Assembly: GCA_039793985.1 (NCBI GenBank)
Contig: JBAMMC010000027.1
Coordinates: forward strand, 1-32,063
Length of the DNA: 32,063 nucleotides
From: ARK-14 sp002899805
Lineage (GTDB): Archaea; Thermoproteota; Thermoprotei_A; Sulfolobales; Fervidicoccaceae
Direction of reading: 5' to 3'
Positions 24,187-31,862 of the stretch are shown one piece after another. The notes under the pieces are model-generated. The model was not told the DNA's origin, searched no databases, and worked only from the letters and a program-made list of their open reading frames with translations. Position numbers and translations under genes: made by a program. Within the stretch, counting starts at the first letter, position 1, and each line of letters opens with the position of its first letter.

Positions 24187-25158
24187 TTAAAATTCATTTC
24201 CGTTCTTCTCTTTTTTATATGACAAACCAAGGTCATTCAGCATTTCACAGAGTTTGCATATATCTCTCCCTACGCTTGTTGGTTCTCCACAAAGCTTACA
24301 TGAAGGCAATTTCTCATATTTGAGAGTTCCCAACTTATGGAGAATAAATAAATCAAAAGTTTCTAATAACTTCAACATAGAACCAGGCTGTTCTTTCTCA
24401 AGCATATAAAGCCAGTGCCTTATTCTAGCCCTCAATGTTGGCTGATATATTATGTAGGGACACTCTGTTTCCTGGAATTTGAAACCGAGCTCATAAGCAT
24501 AAGCTGTTGCTTCTCTCTCGTAGATTTTTCTCAGTGGTTTTATCCTCTGAACCAATAACTCGCTAAATCTTGGGGCAAGAGGATGTTGTCTTATCAGTCT
24601 TTCTGGGTCTCCCCTCAAGATGTTCATTATTAAGGTTTGTACTTCATCATCCAGATTATGAGCTGTAGCTGTTTTTGTCGCCCCAATATCTCTTGCTACT
24701 AAATTGATCGCTCTTCTTCTCATAGCTCCACAAAAGGTACAAGGGGAATAATTCTTACCTTTCTCTCTAGCAAGCTTCACTATTTCGGAAAGTGAGTATC
24801 CAAAAATATCTTTCAGACTAATAATAATAACATCGATTCCTCTCTCAGAAGCATATTTTCTAATTCTTTCCACATACTCATCCCTGTTATAACCTGGAAT
24901 ACCTTCGATAATAGAAAAGCCCACGAGTCTATTAGGTTCAACGAAGCTAGAAAGTGAGTCCAAAAGCACAAAACTGTCTTTTCCACCACTGATGGCCAAA
25001 AGAACAGTATCTCCTTCTTTTATCAAGGAAAAACGTTCAACTTCTTTTTTAACTCTTTTTCTCACATCTTCCAATAAACATTCTCTGCAAAGCTTCAAAC
25101 CAGTTTGATGCTGATAGTATTTCGCTTCTCTTTTTTTGCATATGTCACACATTACCAT
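24187..25158 (-). CDS. ttuA: tRNA 2-thiolation protein TtuA/Ncs6 family
   Basis: A 323-residue PP-loop ATPase that adenylates and thiolates tRNA uridine. TtuA makes 2-thiouridine-54, a heat-stabilising modification in the T-loop; the related Ncs6 acts on U34. Residues 4-27 carry a CxxC...CxxC zinc site (CDICKKR, CRECL). The PP-loop SGGKDS is at 57-62. A CTFCG near 139 and a later Cys (TECPYI, about 233) match the three-cysteine Fe-S site of TtuA. The C-terminal CKLC...CKLC forms a second zinc site. Either ATG at 25158 or two codons later can start. TtuA rather than Ncs6 is favoured by the overall TtuA/Ncs6 layout, but the choice is not certain. Confidence 0.87.
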   Translation of the reverse strand: MVMCDICKKREAKYYQHQTGLKLCRECLLEDVRKRVKKEVERFSLIKEGDTVLLAISGGKDSFVLLDSLSSFVEPNRLVGFSIIEGIPGYNRDEYVERIRKYASERGIDVIIISLKDIFGYSLSEIVKLAREKGKNYSPCTFCGAMRRRAINLVARDIGATKTATAHNLDDEVQTLIMNILRGDPERLIRQHPLAPRFSELLVQRIKPLRKIYEREATAYAYELGFKFQETECPYIIYQPTLRARIRHWLYMLEKEQPGSMLKLLETFDLFILHKLGTLKYEKLPSCKLCGEPTSVGRDICKLCEMLNDLGLSYKKEKNGNEF

Positions 25159-25223
25159 TTTCCTTCATTCCTTGTTAATGCTTATATTCCTCTTCATGAC
25201 CAACGATTTTAGGTGTGTGGCAT

Positions 25224-25490
25224 ATGTCGGTTATAAGTTATTTGGGGTTTATTGGGTTGATACTTATATCGTTAGGATGGGTTTCATCAATAAAGAATAA
25301 ACCTCCAGCAACATTGAGTGGACTTTATTCTTTAGGAAGCCTCATGCTTTTCATTTATGCTTTTGTTCAAAGAGATCTAGTTTTTTCAGCGCTTAACCTC
25401 TTTGCTGTAGCTGTGAGTGGATATCAATTTGTTGCTAAAGTTTATGAAGATAAGAAAGCTTTGAAAAAAAATGATGGGGGTACTACTTGA
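25224..25490 (+). CDS. Small membrane protein with three predicted helices
   Basis: An 88-residue hydrophobic protein. Segments at about 3-20 (ISYLGFIGLILISLGWV), 29-46 (LSGLYSLGSLMLFIYAFV) and 52-70 (LVFSALNLFAVAVSGYQFV) should span the membrane, followed by a short Lys-rich cytoplasmic tail. The shape recalls small triple-helix families such as CBU_0592-like or semiSWEET-type proteins, but the match is too weak to assign one. A GTG at 25215 overlaps the GGTG motif (25212-25215); ATG at 25224, eight bases later, is the better start. It is divergent from ttuA. A structured element begins at its stop codon. Confidence 0.65.
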   Translation: MSVISYLGFIGLILISLGWVSSIKNKPPATLSGLYSLGSLMLFIYAFVQRDLVFSALNLFAVAVSGYQFVAKVYEDKKALKKNDGGTT

Positions 25491-25587
25491 TGCTCTTCAG
25501 TTTCTACGAAGATGCCTAGAGAGTTTTGGACACCTATGTGTGGTTATGGGAAGCTGTCGAGCCCAACTTTGGGGGAAGTTAGAGCAT
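25490..25587 (+). ncRNA. Candidate structured RNA or 3'-UTR element
   Basis: ATGCTCT (25490-25496) pairs perfectly with AGAGCAT (25581-25587). Within this closing helix, ACAC/GTGT (25530-25533 with 25538-25541) and AACTT/AAGTT (25565-25569 with 25576-25580) form hairpins; the last abuts the closing helix and could stack on it. The region is richer in G and C than its flanks. Its first base is the last base of the preceding stop codon, so it could be a 3'-UTR fold, a terminator-like structure between convergent genes, or a processed RNA. No known family recognised. Confidence 0.33.
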
Positions 25588-25653
25588 AGCATTGCTTTCA
25601 TCGTTCCTCAGAGTTCCAGGTTATACAAATTTCCAATATTCTTATAGATATTC

Positions 25654-26865
25654 TTAGTGATTATGAGATAAAATAGTGCCCCCGCGGATCACTCTCATAG
25701 GCTTCTCATGTCTCCATATTGCTTCATATACACTGTTAGCATTTAGTATTAACAAATCTCCTCTGCCTCCTACATGTAATCCGTAGTTTTCAATTCTCAT
25801 GGCCTTTGCTGCATTGTATGTTATCATTGTAAAGAGCGTCTCCATGTCTTGAAGCGTTGTCATCCAAAGTATGTGTGAATTTAAGAAGGCTATTTCTAAC
25901 ATGTTGTTATTGCCGTAAGGATAGTAAGCGTCCGCTATATCATCTTGCCCTAGAGCAACATTTACACCTTGGGACAGGAAGAACTTCACCGGAATATGAA
26001 GCGGACCAGTGTGAGGGTCCGTTATTAGACTCATATCTGCCATTTTAAGCAACTGGGCTAGCTTAGTTAAATAAGGTTTCGTATACATGCTAGCAGCTCT
26101 TGCATGGTTCGCTGTTACTCTTCCTTTCCAGCCCTCTTTTATTGCTTTCTTTGCCAACTTTTCTGTTGTCCTGAGTCCAGGATCTCCGGTATCATCAGTA
26201 AGCATAGCTACATCTCTATTGAACTCCTTGGCTATTTCAAACATCCTCTCTATATGCGTATCTTCATCCTCTGGAGTAATTTCTATCCAAGGTATTCCTC
26301 CAACGACATCTGCTCCAAGTTCGATTGCTTTTCTAACATATTCTTCAGCACCAGGGTCTCTTACGACTCCATCTTGAGGAAAGGCCACAACTTGTATAGT
26401 TATTTTATCCTTCAATTCATCTCTAACTCTCAGCAGAGCTTTTATTCCTTCCAGCTTGGCCTTAGTATCAGTATCCACGAAAGCTCTGATGTATAAAGTA
26501 CCATATTCAATTGCTTCGAGTGCTGCTTTTTTCACATTCTCATATATCCAAGATTCATTATATTTTTCTTTTATCTTTGAGGCAAGAATAATCGCGAGTT
26601 CTGATGTCCCCATTTCGCTTTCATGGTAGTGCTTTATCGCTTCCTCACCGATCATCAAATAAGTATAGACCTTACACATGTGCAGATGGGCATCAACAAA
26701 AGGAGGAGTGACAAGTCTTCCTCCAGCATCTATCTCTTCTTTGCCTCTATTTTCTATTTTCTCTTTTATATCGACTATCTTACCATCACTTATAGCTATA
26801 TCTACAAGTTTGCCTGGATATTCTCTTGTTTTGGCTCTTCTCACTATTAAGTCATATTCGGCCAA
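25654..26865 (-). CDS. Cytosine deaminase (CodA)-like amidohydrolase with altered active site
   Basis: About 403 residues of the CodA-type amidohydrolase family. The first metal motif is present as VDAHLHMC. The later metal His is likely the one in TANHARAASMY. The Asp is in GQDDIADAYYPYG, the counterpart of GHDD..DPWYPLG in CodA. Where CodA has HxDExxD with a metal His and the catalytic Glu, this protein reads LTDDTGDP, so His appears replaced by Leu and Glu by Asp. The predicted GTG at 26874 lies in a GGTG motif; TTG at 26865, six bases later, is the likelier start. The reaction may differ from cytosine deamination. Confidence 0.8.
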   Translation of the reverse strand: MAEYDLIVRRAKTREYPGKLVDIAISDGKIVDIKEKIENRGKEEIDAGGRLVTPPFVDAHLHMCKVYTYLMIGEEAIKHYHESEMGTSELAIILASKIKEKYNESWIYENVKKAALEAIEYGTLYIRAFVDTDTKAKLEGIKALLRVRDELKDKITIQVVAFPQDGVVRDPGAEEYVRKAIELGADVVGGIPWIEITPEDEDTHIERMFEIAKEFNRDVAMLTDDTGDPGLRTTEKLAKKAIKEGWKGRVTANHARAASMYTKPYLTKLAQLLKMADMSLITDPHTGPLHIPVKFFLSQGVNVALGQDDIADAYYPYGNNNMLEIAFLNSHILWMTTLQDMETLFTMITYNAAKAMRIENYGLHVGGRGDLLILNANSVYEAIWRHEKPMRVIRGGTILSHNH

Positions 26866-27021
26866 AATTTTCACCTCATAATTACTATTTTTTGATGAAA
26901 AAATATAAAAATATTGCCGAATCCTCGGTAGAAAATAAATAATAAATAGTCATCTAACGATTTGAATTCCTTGATATATCTAGCTTTCCCCTAACAGGAG
27001 AGAAAACAACCGGAAGTGTGA

Positions 27022-28041
27022 ATGATGCTGATGAGTGAAGAGGATGCCCTTATTATATCTGATTGGGATGCCGATGGTGCTGTTTCAGCAGCAATTTTTC
27101 TAGATCTTCAATCATCGGAATTATTTCCAGTGAAGAAAAAAATCAACGTAAATTTAATTCCTGCCGGACCAAGGGATGCGAGCAAAATTATAAAATCAAT
27201 ATTGGGATGCCCATCTTATATTGCTCTTTTGGATATCGCTTATATTCCAGAAATAGTGGATTCAATTCGTGATTTTAAACAAAAATGTCCCAATTCGGAG
27301 ATTATCTACATTGATCACCATTTTTCCACTCTAGAGCACTTGAAGGAGTTGAGACAGTATATTTCTAAGCTCAGAGTAGGAAGTAGCAAGCCAACAGCAA
27401 TGCATCTCATTGACATAGCTCATGAGATCGGAAAGCCACTACCTGAGAGACTTGAGGTGTTCGCTAGATCTGTAGGATATATTGAACTTGGAAAAAAACC
27501 ATCCGAAGATATGATGAACGTTGTTTCCCTCGTAGCCTCTATAGCTAGAGCACTTAAACTAGAAAAAGATGCTAATTTCTGGAGGAAGATGGTTAGATGG
27601 ATGTCCAATCCACTTCCAATACCTATGAGTAAAGGAGACCTCGAAATTCTGAACAGAGTTAGTGAAGAAGCTAAGAAAAAAGACGAAGAACTTGATAGAG
27701 CAGTCAACGACCTTGCTATAGGAGCTCAGAGATGGGGGTGCTTTAGGTTTATCGATGCTAGAAAACGTTGGAAAAGGAGAGGAGTTTCAAGTTTAGCTAC
27801 GAGACTTTCTCGAAAGCTCAAGTCTCCCGTTGCTCTACTGGCATCGGTAAAAGGAGGACAAATATTAGTAATAAGGACTAGAAATAACGCTGCAAAGCTG
27901 ATTGCCGATGAGATAGTTTCTGAAGGTATGAGCAGCGACGTAGGTGGGCATGGGAACATAGTAGTAATAAAACTTAAGGAAGGATATAGCATTGAAAAAA
28001 TTAAACAAATTCTTGTAAGATCATGTAGATATGTAGCTTGA
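27022..28041 (+). CDS. DHH-family phosphoesterase (RecJ-like nuclease or nanoRNase type)
   Basis: A 339-residue DHH/DHHA1 phosphoesterase. The N-terminal DWDADG at 14-19 corresponds to motif I (DxDADG), and YIDHH near 96 is the name-giving DHH motif; together these bind two Mn ions. The C-terminal DHHA1 region carries GGHGN in place of the usual GGH-x-AAG, so the substrate-holding motif is partly retained. Archaeal relatives include GAN/RecJ-like proteins of the replisome and single-strand exonucleases. Several in-frame ATG codons (27022, 27025, 27031) could start it. It ends one to ten bases before mtnA, so the two are probably co-transcribed. Confidence 0.83.
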   Translation: MMLMSEEDALIISDWDADGAVSAAIFLDLQSSELFPVKKKINVNLIPAGPRDASKIIKSILGCPSYIALLDIAYIPEIVDSIRDFKQKCPNSEIIYIDHHFSTLEHLKELRQYISKLRVGSSKPTAMHLIDIAHEIGKPLPERLEVFARSVGYIELGKKPSEDMMNVVSLVASIARALKLEKDANFWRKMVRWMSNPLPIPMSKGDLEILNRVSEEAKKKDEELDRAVNDLAIGAQRWGCFRFIDARKRWKRRGVSSLATRLSRKLKSPVALLASVKGGQILVIRTRNNAAKLIADEIVSEGMSSDVGGHGNIVVIKLKEGYSIEKIKQILVRSCRYVA

Positions 28042-28051
28042 GGTGTCTGGT

Positions 28052-29140
28052 TTGGGAAAGTCTGATCATTTTATCAAAAAACTCGAAATCCTAAAAAAAG
28101 AGGTGGATATAGTTCCAGTCTATTGGAAAGATGGAAAGGTGGCGTGGCTCGATGTTACCCAAATACCATGGAAGGAAGAGGTCATTGAAACTTCAAACAT
28201 CGACAGGTTAGCTGAAGCTATAAAGAAGCTTGAAATTAGGGGTGCACCGGCAATAGGGATCGCAGCAGCTCTTGGAATTGCTATGGCAGCTTATAATGCG
28301 GGCAACAAGGCAGAAGAAGTCACAGAAGCTGCTTTAAATGCTGCCTTGAAGCTTTCTCAAACTAGACCTACAGCAGTGAATTTATTCTGGGCAATAGAGA
28401 GAATGAAAAATAAAATTTCAATAGTTTCTTCGCTCAGCGCCGATGAGATTAAAGATGAACTTCTAGCAGAAGCACTTTCTATACAAATAGAAGACATAGA
28501 AGGAAATTTGAAAATGGGGGAAATAGGAGAATCATTGATAGAAAGCGGGGACAAAGTTTTAACTCACTGCAATACAGGTTCATTAGCTACTGGAGGCTAT
28601 GGAACTGCCTTGGGAGTTATAAAAACAGCGTGGAGAAAGGGGAAAGAAATATTCGTTGTTGCAACCGAAACGAGACCACTACTTCAAGGAGCAAGGCTAA
28701 CGGCCTGGGAACTGAAAAAAGAAGGCATACCATTCAGGCTCATCACTGATGGAATGGTTGGATATATTTTTGCTAGTAGGTTGGCTAACAAAGCAATTGT
28801 AGGAGCAGATCGGATATTATTAAGTGGGCATGTCATAAATAAGATAGGTACTTATGTTATATCATCATTGGCAAATCAGCATGGATACCCATTCTATGTA
28901 GCAGCTCCCACATCTACAATAGATAAAAAAACTGATATTAGTCAGGTCAAAATTGAAAACCGTTCAGAAGAAGAGGTAACCACTATTTTAGGCAAGCTCA
29001 GGATCGCTCCCGATAATGTGAGAGCATTTAATCCAGCTTTCGACATCACTCCGCCTGAGCTCGTAAAAGCTATAATTACGGAGAGGGGAATTGCTTCTGG
29101 TAACTTGAAAGAGTCTTTAAAGAACCTGATTGAAAATTGA
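28052..29140 (+). CDS. mtnA: S-methyl-5-thioribose-1-phosphate isomerase (MtnA)
   Basis: About 362 residues. Isomerises methylthioribose-1-phosphate to methylthioribulose-1-phosphate in methionine salvage. The catalytic Cys is in THCNTGSLATGGYG near residue 179, and the catalytic Asp is in VGADRIL near 254. KLEIRGAPAIGIAAALG and ATETRPLLQGARLTAWEL are standard MtnA blocks. Length favours MtnA over the shorter ribose-1,5-bisphosphate isomerase and eIF2B-like relatives. A GTG at 28043 lies within GGTG (28042-28045); TTG at 28052, six bases later, is the better start. A T-rich region follows the stop. Confidence 0.93.
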   Translation: MGKSDHFIKKLEILKKEVDIVPVYWKDGKVAWLDVTQIPWKEEVIETSNIDRLAEAIKKLEIRGAPAIGIAAALGIAMAAYNAGNKAEEVTEAALNAALKLSQTRPTAVNLFWAIERMKNKISIVSSLSADEIKDELLAEALSIQIEDIEGNLKMGEIGESLIESGDKVLTHCNTGSLATGGYGTALGVIKTAWRKGKEIFVVATETRPLLQGARLTAWELKKEGIPFRLITDGMVGYIFASRLANKAIVGADRILLSGHVINKIGTYVISSLANQHGYPFYVAAPTSTIDKKTDISQVKIENRSEEEVTTILGKLRIAPDNVRAFNPAFDITPPELVKAIITERGIASGNLKESLKNLIEN

Positions 29141-29177
29141 TTTTTTGATTTCTTTAAAATTTTTATTTTTATCATAG
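29141..29177 (+). terminator. T-rich terminator after mtnA
   Basis: Several T-runs (TTTTTT, then two runs of five or more) follow the mtnA stop. Archaeal RNA polymerase stops at such runs without needing a hairpin. Confidence 0.45.
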
Positions 29178-29255
29178 TTATAAAAAACAAAATTTTAACA
29201 AAAAATTGGAATAAATTCATAGTACTAGCTTTAGTCTGAATAGAATCAAAAAGAA

Positions 29256-29343
29256 AGCCGCCGGCGGGACTCGAACCCGCGACCACCAGCTTACAAGGCT
29301 GGCGCTTCAGGCCCTCTTGGTCTACCCGCTGAGCTACGGCGGC
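29256..29343 (-). tRNA. trnT: tRNA-Thr (TGT) with 15-nt intron in the D arm
   Basis: Read on the minus strand, acceptor GCCGCCG (29343-29337) pairs with CGGCGGC (29263-29257), with U73 at 29256, common in archaeal tRNA-Thr. The anticodon loop CTTGTAA is uninterrupted, with anticodon TGT. The T arm is GCGGG-TTCGAGT-CCCGC. The D arm reads GCTC, AGCGGGTA and GA, then 15 extra bases, then GC. Removing about 29306-29320 (or 29307-29321) restores the GCTC/GAGC stem and a 73-nt tRNA. The intron therefore sits at position 22/23 or 23/24, a noncanonical site known mainly in Thermoproteota. Confidence 0.93.
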
Positions 29344-29370
29344 AGTGCACCTAATTTTTCATTTTTTCCC

Positions 29371-29380
29371 CTTTAAAATC
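29371..29380 (-). promoter_or_regulatory. TATA box of tRNA-Thr
   Basis: GATTTTAAAG on the minus strand is centred about 32 bases before the tRNA 5' end, giving a start a few bases upstream of the mature tRNA. The rest of 29381-29578 is AT-rich; a GTTTCA/TGAAAC inverted repeat near 29405-29430 is the only structure seen. Confidence 0.45.
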
Positions 29381-29578
29381 ATTCTCTCAAAATAGATACT
29401 TGAGTTTCAGTGAACTTGAAACGTAGAAGAAGTCAATAGAATCATCTTTGCTGAAGATTGCATCAACTTTATTATAGAAGCTTTTATCGCAAACATCGTT
29501 TAAGGTTTTTTATGAAAATTGTCCCTTGGTAGAGATAAACTCTTTCTCTTAAAATGTTAAACATGTTTTTTAGTGGGT

Positions 29579-29887
29579 TCAGTTCTCTTCATCGTCGATA
29601 TTTATTATAATCTCCTCCTTCCTTCTGTTCTCTCCCTCTGCCGGTTTCAAGCTCTTTCTCTCTCCTCCTGCTTCAACCTCTACTTCACTGCCTCCGACCT
29701 TCAATTTGGAAACTACTCCTTTCCATTTATGTCCGCAATTTGGACAAGTAAAAGAACCCATAACCGTTATGGTTATTCTTCCCTTATCATCTGGTATGGG
29801 AGATACTAAGTTCCAAGTCTTATCAGGAGAGCTAACTTCTGTTCCGCAAACAGGACAGATGTTTGCTTTTTTGGATGATTTTGGCAT
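29579..29887 (-). CDS. Small zinc-ribbon protein, function unknown
   Basis: A 102-residue protein with one zinc ribbon. CPVC is at 11-14 and CPNC at 48-51, with the beta-rich stretch KGRITITVMGSFTCPNCGHKWKG between and after. The C-terminal half is charged (VEVEAGGERKSLK, then IIINIDDEEN), probably disordered and acidic at the end. The N-terminus MPKSSKKA is basic. It resembles small crenarchaeal zinc ribbons of transcription or translation, but I do not recognise a named family. ATG start. It stands alone, with the antiporter gene divergent upstream. Confidence 0.7.
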   Translation of the reverse strand: MPKSSKKANICPVCGTEVSSPDKTWNLVSPIPDDKGRITITVMGSFTCPNCGHKWKGVVSKLKVGGSEVEVEAGGERKSLKPAEGENRRKEEIIINIDDEEN

Positions 29888-30081
29888 TCTTGACCCTCTC
29901 TCTTCAATTCAATTAGTAGAGAACCGATATTATATTTTTAGGATAAAAAAATCAGTCGTCTATATTGCATTTAATTAGAATTTTCATTTCATTGTTGAAA
30001 ACAAATATCAATAGCCTTTAGATAGCTATTTATTCCCTTCCTGAACATTTCAAAATATATCAAAAACAGGAGGCACATGAA

Positions 30082-31776
30082 TTGGACCCTCTGATATCTT
30101 TTGTGCTTATCCTCACTTTTGCTGTGATTTTCGCCTCAATATTTCAGAGGATTAAGTTAAGTAGAATAGTTGGCTATGTAGTTGGAGGCATGCTTATATT
30201 TGGAATTGTAGAGAAAATAGGCCTCTCATTAGATTTACAATATTCTGAACCATTTAAAGAAATAGGTTTGATCCTCTTTTTCTTTGAAGTTGGTACCTTG
30301 CTTGATATTTCAGAAATGCGTATGAGCTTCAGTAGAGTCATCTCTTCAGAACTTCTTGCTTTAACCATTTATTGGGTTAGCGCGAACTTTCTATCTATTT
30401 TGTTCTTCTCTTCGGAATTGGAGAAGCTAATTTTGTTTCTCCTTCTGACAAACTGTTCCACAGCATCCATAGTGACGCTCTTTTCAATGAAACAAGAGGA
30501 AAGGAGAGATATAATCAAGCTAGCCACGCTTCAGGCATCCATTGAAGATTTAGTCCAGTTTACCATCTTTTCTGTTTTGATAACTCTAGAAGATAGCAGG
30601 CTAAGCCTTTTTGGAATTATGACAAGCACTTTAAAGATAGCGGGTGCTGCTTTCTTAATATATTTTGTTACTTCAACCATTTTAAAGAAACTTAGAGGAG
30701 GGGACTTTATAAAGAAACCTACTAACAAATTCATCTTGGCGCTCGTTTTTGCTATGTCTGTATCCTTAATAGCTGGAAGTTTAGGTTTACCCACATTTTT
30801 TGGAGCTTTTATAGCTGGGATCTCCTTCAAATCTTCTTTAGGCGTCAGTGAAATTTCGGAAATGATGTCAGGTTTATGGGAGCTTGGTGTCCTTTTCTAC
30901 TTTTCCTCGATAGGTGCAGATGTTCTACATGTCTTATCGAACGGGGGATGGGTGTCAATTTTGGTTAAGGGAGCTTTATTTGGAGGGATTTCTGTAATGA
31001 TAAGGTCAATTGCCTTATCAATGGGAGGTATTTTGAGTGGAGTTCCTCTCGAAACTGCAGTTCAGTTATCATTTCTCATTTCAACGCTAAGCGAAAATGG
31101 CATGATATTTGCTAACATGCTCAGTTCGAAGGGAATCTTGTCCTCATATATAACAGGAATAGCTGTCATATCTGTTATTACATCGCTTCTGCTCCAATAC
31201 CCAATTGCTCAAAAATCACATCTTCTTTCATTGAAAACAACTCAAATGATTCCAGTATCCATAAAAGATAGGCTCACTTATCTTTCGAAGTACTACTACT
31301 CAAGTGTGGACTTAGCCTTTAAGGCTTTTTCAATATCATCTTACTTTTTCGCTTCATTACTTATAATTTCATATTTAATTTACGGAGTCAAGTATATTCT
31401 TGCTAATATGAATCTATCCTTAGAATCTCTCAATATTATCCTCTCAGCAACAAATCTTTTTGGAGTAGTAACCGTCACAGTTCTCTTCATCTATACTCTT
31501 AGGTCAATATATCGCTTAGAGCTCAGCGAGGAAAAAGAAACAAGCATGATGGGAGAAGAGCTAAAGAAGTATACGAGAGGATTCGGGGTAATCATATCTA
31601 TCATAACTATTTTAATCCAGCTAAATATGGTGAAGGATTTCTTTACAACAATAGGATCACAAATCGTACAACCGGAAGAGTTCGGAATATTCACGATAGC
31701 CCTTCTGGTGATAATGCTCACCTTAATCTTCAGTATCAGGTACAAAGGAAAAGAAAATTCTTTAGGAAAAGCTTAA
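30082..31776 (+). CDS. CPA2-family cation:proton antiporter (KefB/NapA-like)
   Basis: A 564-residue transporter of the monovalent cation:proton antiporter-2 family. About eleven to twelve hydrophobic segments form the CPA2 core, with family-like blocks GYVVGGMLIFG, GLILFFFEVGTLLD, FFGAFIAGISF and ALFGGISVMIRS. Three or four extra hydrophobic segments follow after about residue 410, with a short charged loop (SEEKETSMMGEELKKY). No TrkA-N/RCK nucleotide-binding domain is attached, unlike KefB and KefC. It probably exchanges Na+ or K+ for protons. The start is TTG with a strong AGGAGG (30068-30073) eight bases upstream. The tRNA-Gln promoter overlaps its last codons. Confidence 0.87.
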   Translation: MDPLISFVLILTFAVIFASIFQRIKLSRIVGYVVGGMLIFGIVEKIGLSLDLQYSEPFKEIGLILFFFEVGTLLDISEMRMSFSRVISSELLALTIYWVSANFLSILFFSSELEKLILFLLLTNCSTASIVTLFSMKQEERRDIIKLATLQASIEDLVQFTIFSVLITLEDSRLSLFGIMTSTLKIAGAAFLIYFVTSTILKKLRGGDFIKKPTNKFILALVFAMSVSLIAGSLGLPTFFGAFIAGISFKSSLGVSEISEMMSGLWELGVLFYFSSIGADVLHVLSNGGWVSILVKGALFGGISVMIRSIALSMGGILSGVPLETAVQLSFLISTLSENGMIFANMLSSKGILSSYITGIAVISVITSLLLQYPIAQKSHLLSLKTTQMIPVSIKDRLTYLSKYYYSSVDLAFKAFSISSYFFASLLIISYLIYGVKYILANMNLSLESLNIILSATNLFGVVTVTVLFIYTLRSIYRLELSEEKETSMMGEELKKYTRGFGVIISIITILIQLNMVKDFFTTIGSQIVQPEEFGIFTIALLVIMLTLIFSIRYKGKENSLGKA

Positions 31777-31780
31777 ATGA
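31771..31780 (+). promoter_or_regulatory. TATA-like box of the tRNA-Gln half, overlapping the antiporter stop
   Basis: GCTTAAATGA at 31771-31780 is a TATA-like element centred about 30 bases before the tRNA 5' end at 31806, and it overlaps the antiporter stop codon. Confidence 0.4.
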
Positions 31781-31805
31781 CTTTTTCACACTAAAAAATT
31801 GCAGA

Positions 31806-31862
31806 AGCCGGGTAGTCTAGCGGCCAAGGATGCGGGGCTCTGGACTCTCCCTCCTCAACCCC
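31806..31862 (+). tRNA. trnQ: tRNA-Gln (CTG) 5' half: split tRNA gene or 5' exon of a long-intron gene
   Basis: The acceptor strand AGCCGGG (31806-31812), TA at positions 8-9, a D arm (31815-31831), anticodon stem strand CGGGG (31833-31837) and loop CT-CTG-G (31838-31843) are typical of archaeal tRNA-Gln. The sequence then departs from tRNA at position 37/38. A pyrimidine-rich ACTCTCCCTCCTCAACCCC (31844-31862) follows, then AT-rich DNA. No CCCGGCT acceptor partner or T arm occurs in the remaining 201 bases, nor elsewhere in the window. A GC-rich tail of about 19 nt followed by T-rich DNA is how 5' halves of trans-spliced tRNAs look. A 3' exon beyond the window edge is the alternative. Bases 31863-32063 hold no other feature I can support. 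Confidence 0.75.

Noticed and set aside
23990..24190. Reading frame crossing the N run
   Set aside because: Half of it is unknown sequence, and the flanks do not resemble protein.
29405..29480. Possible minus-strand box C/D sRNA (ATGATT ... CTGA)
   Set aside because: The C box is degenerate, the C-D spacing lacks an internal D'/C' pair, and there is no closing stem.
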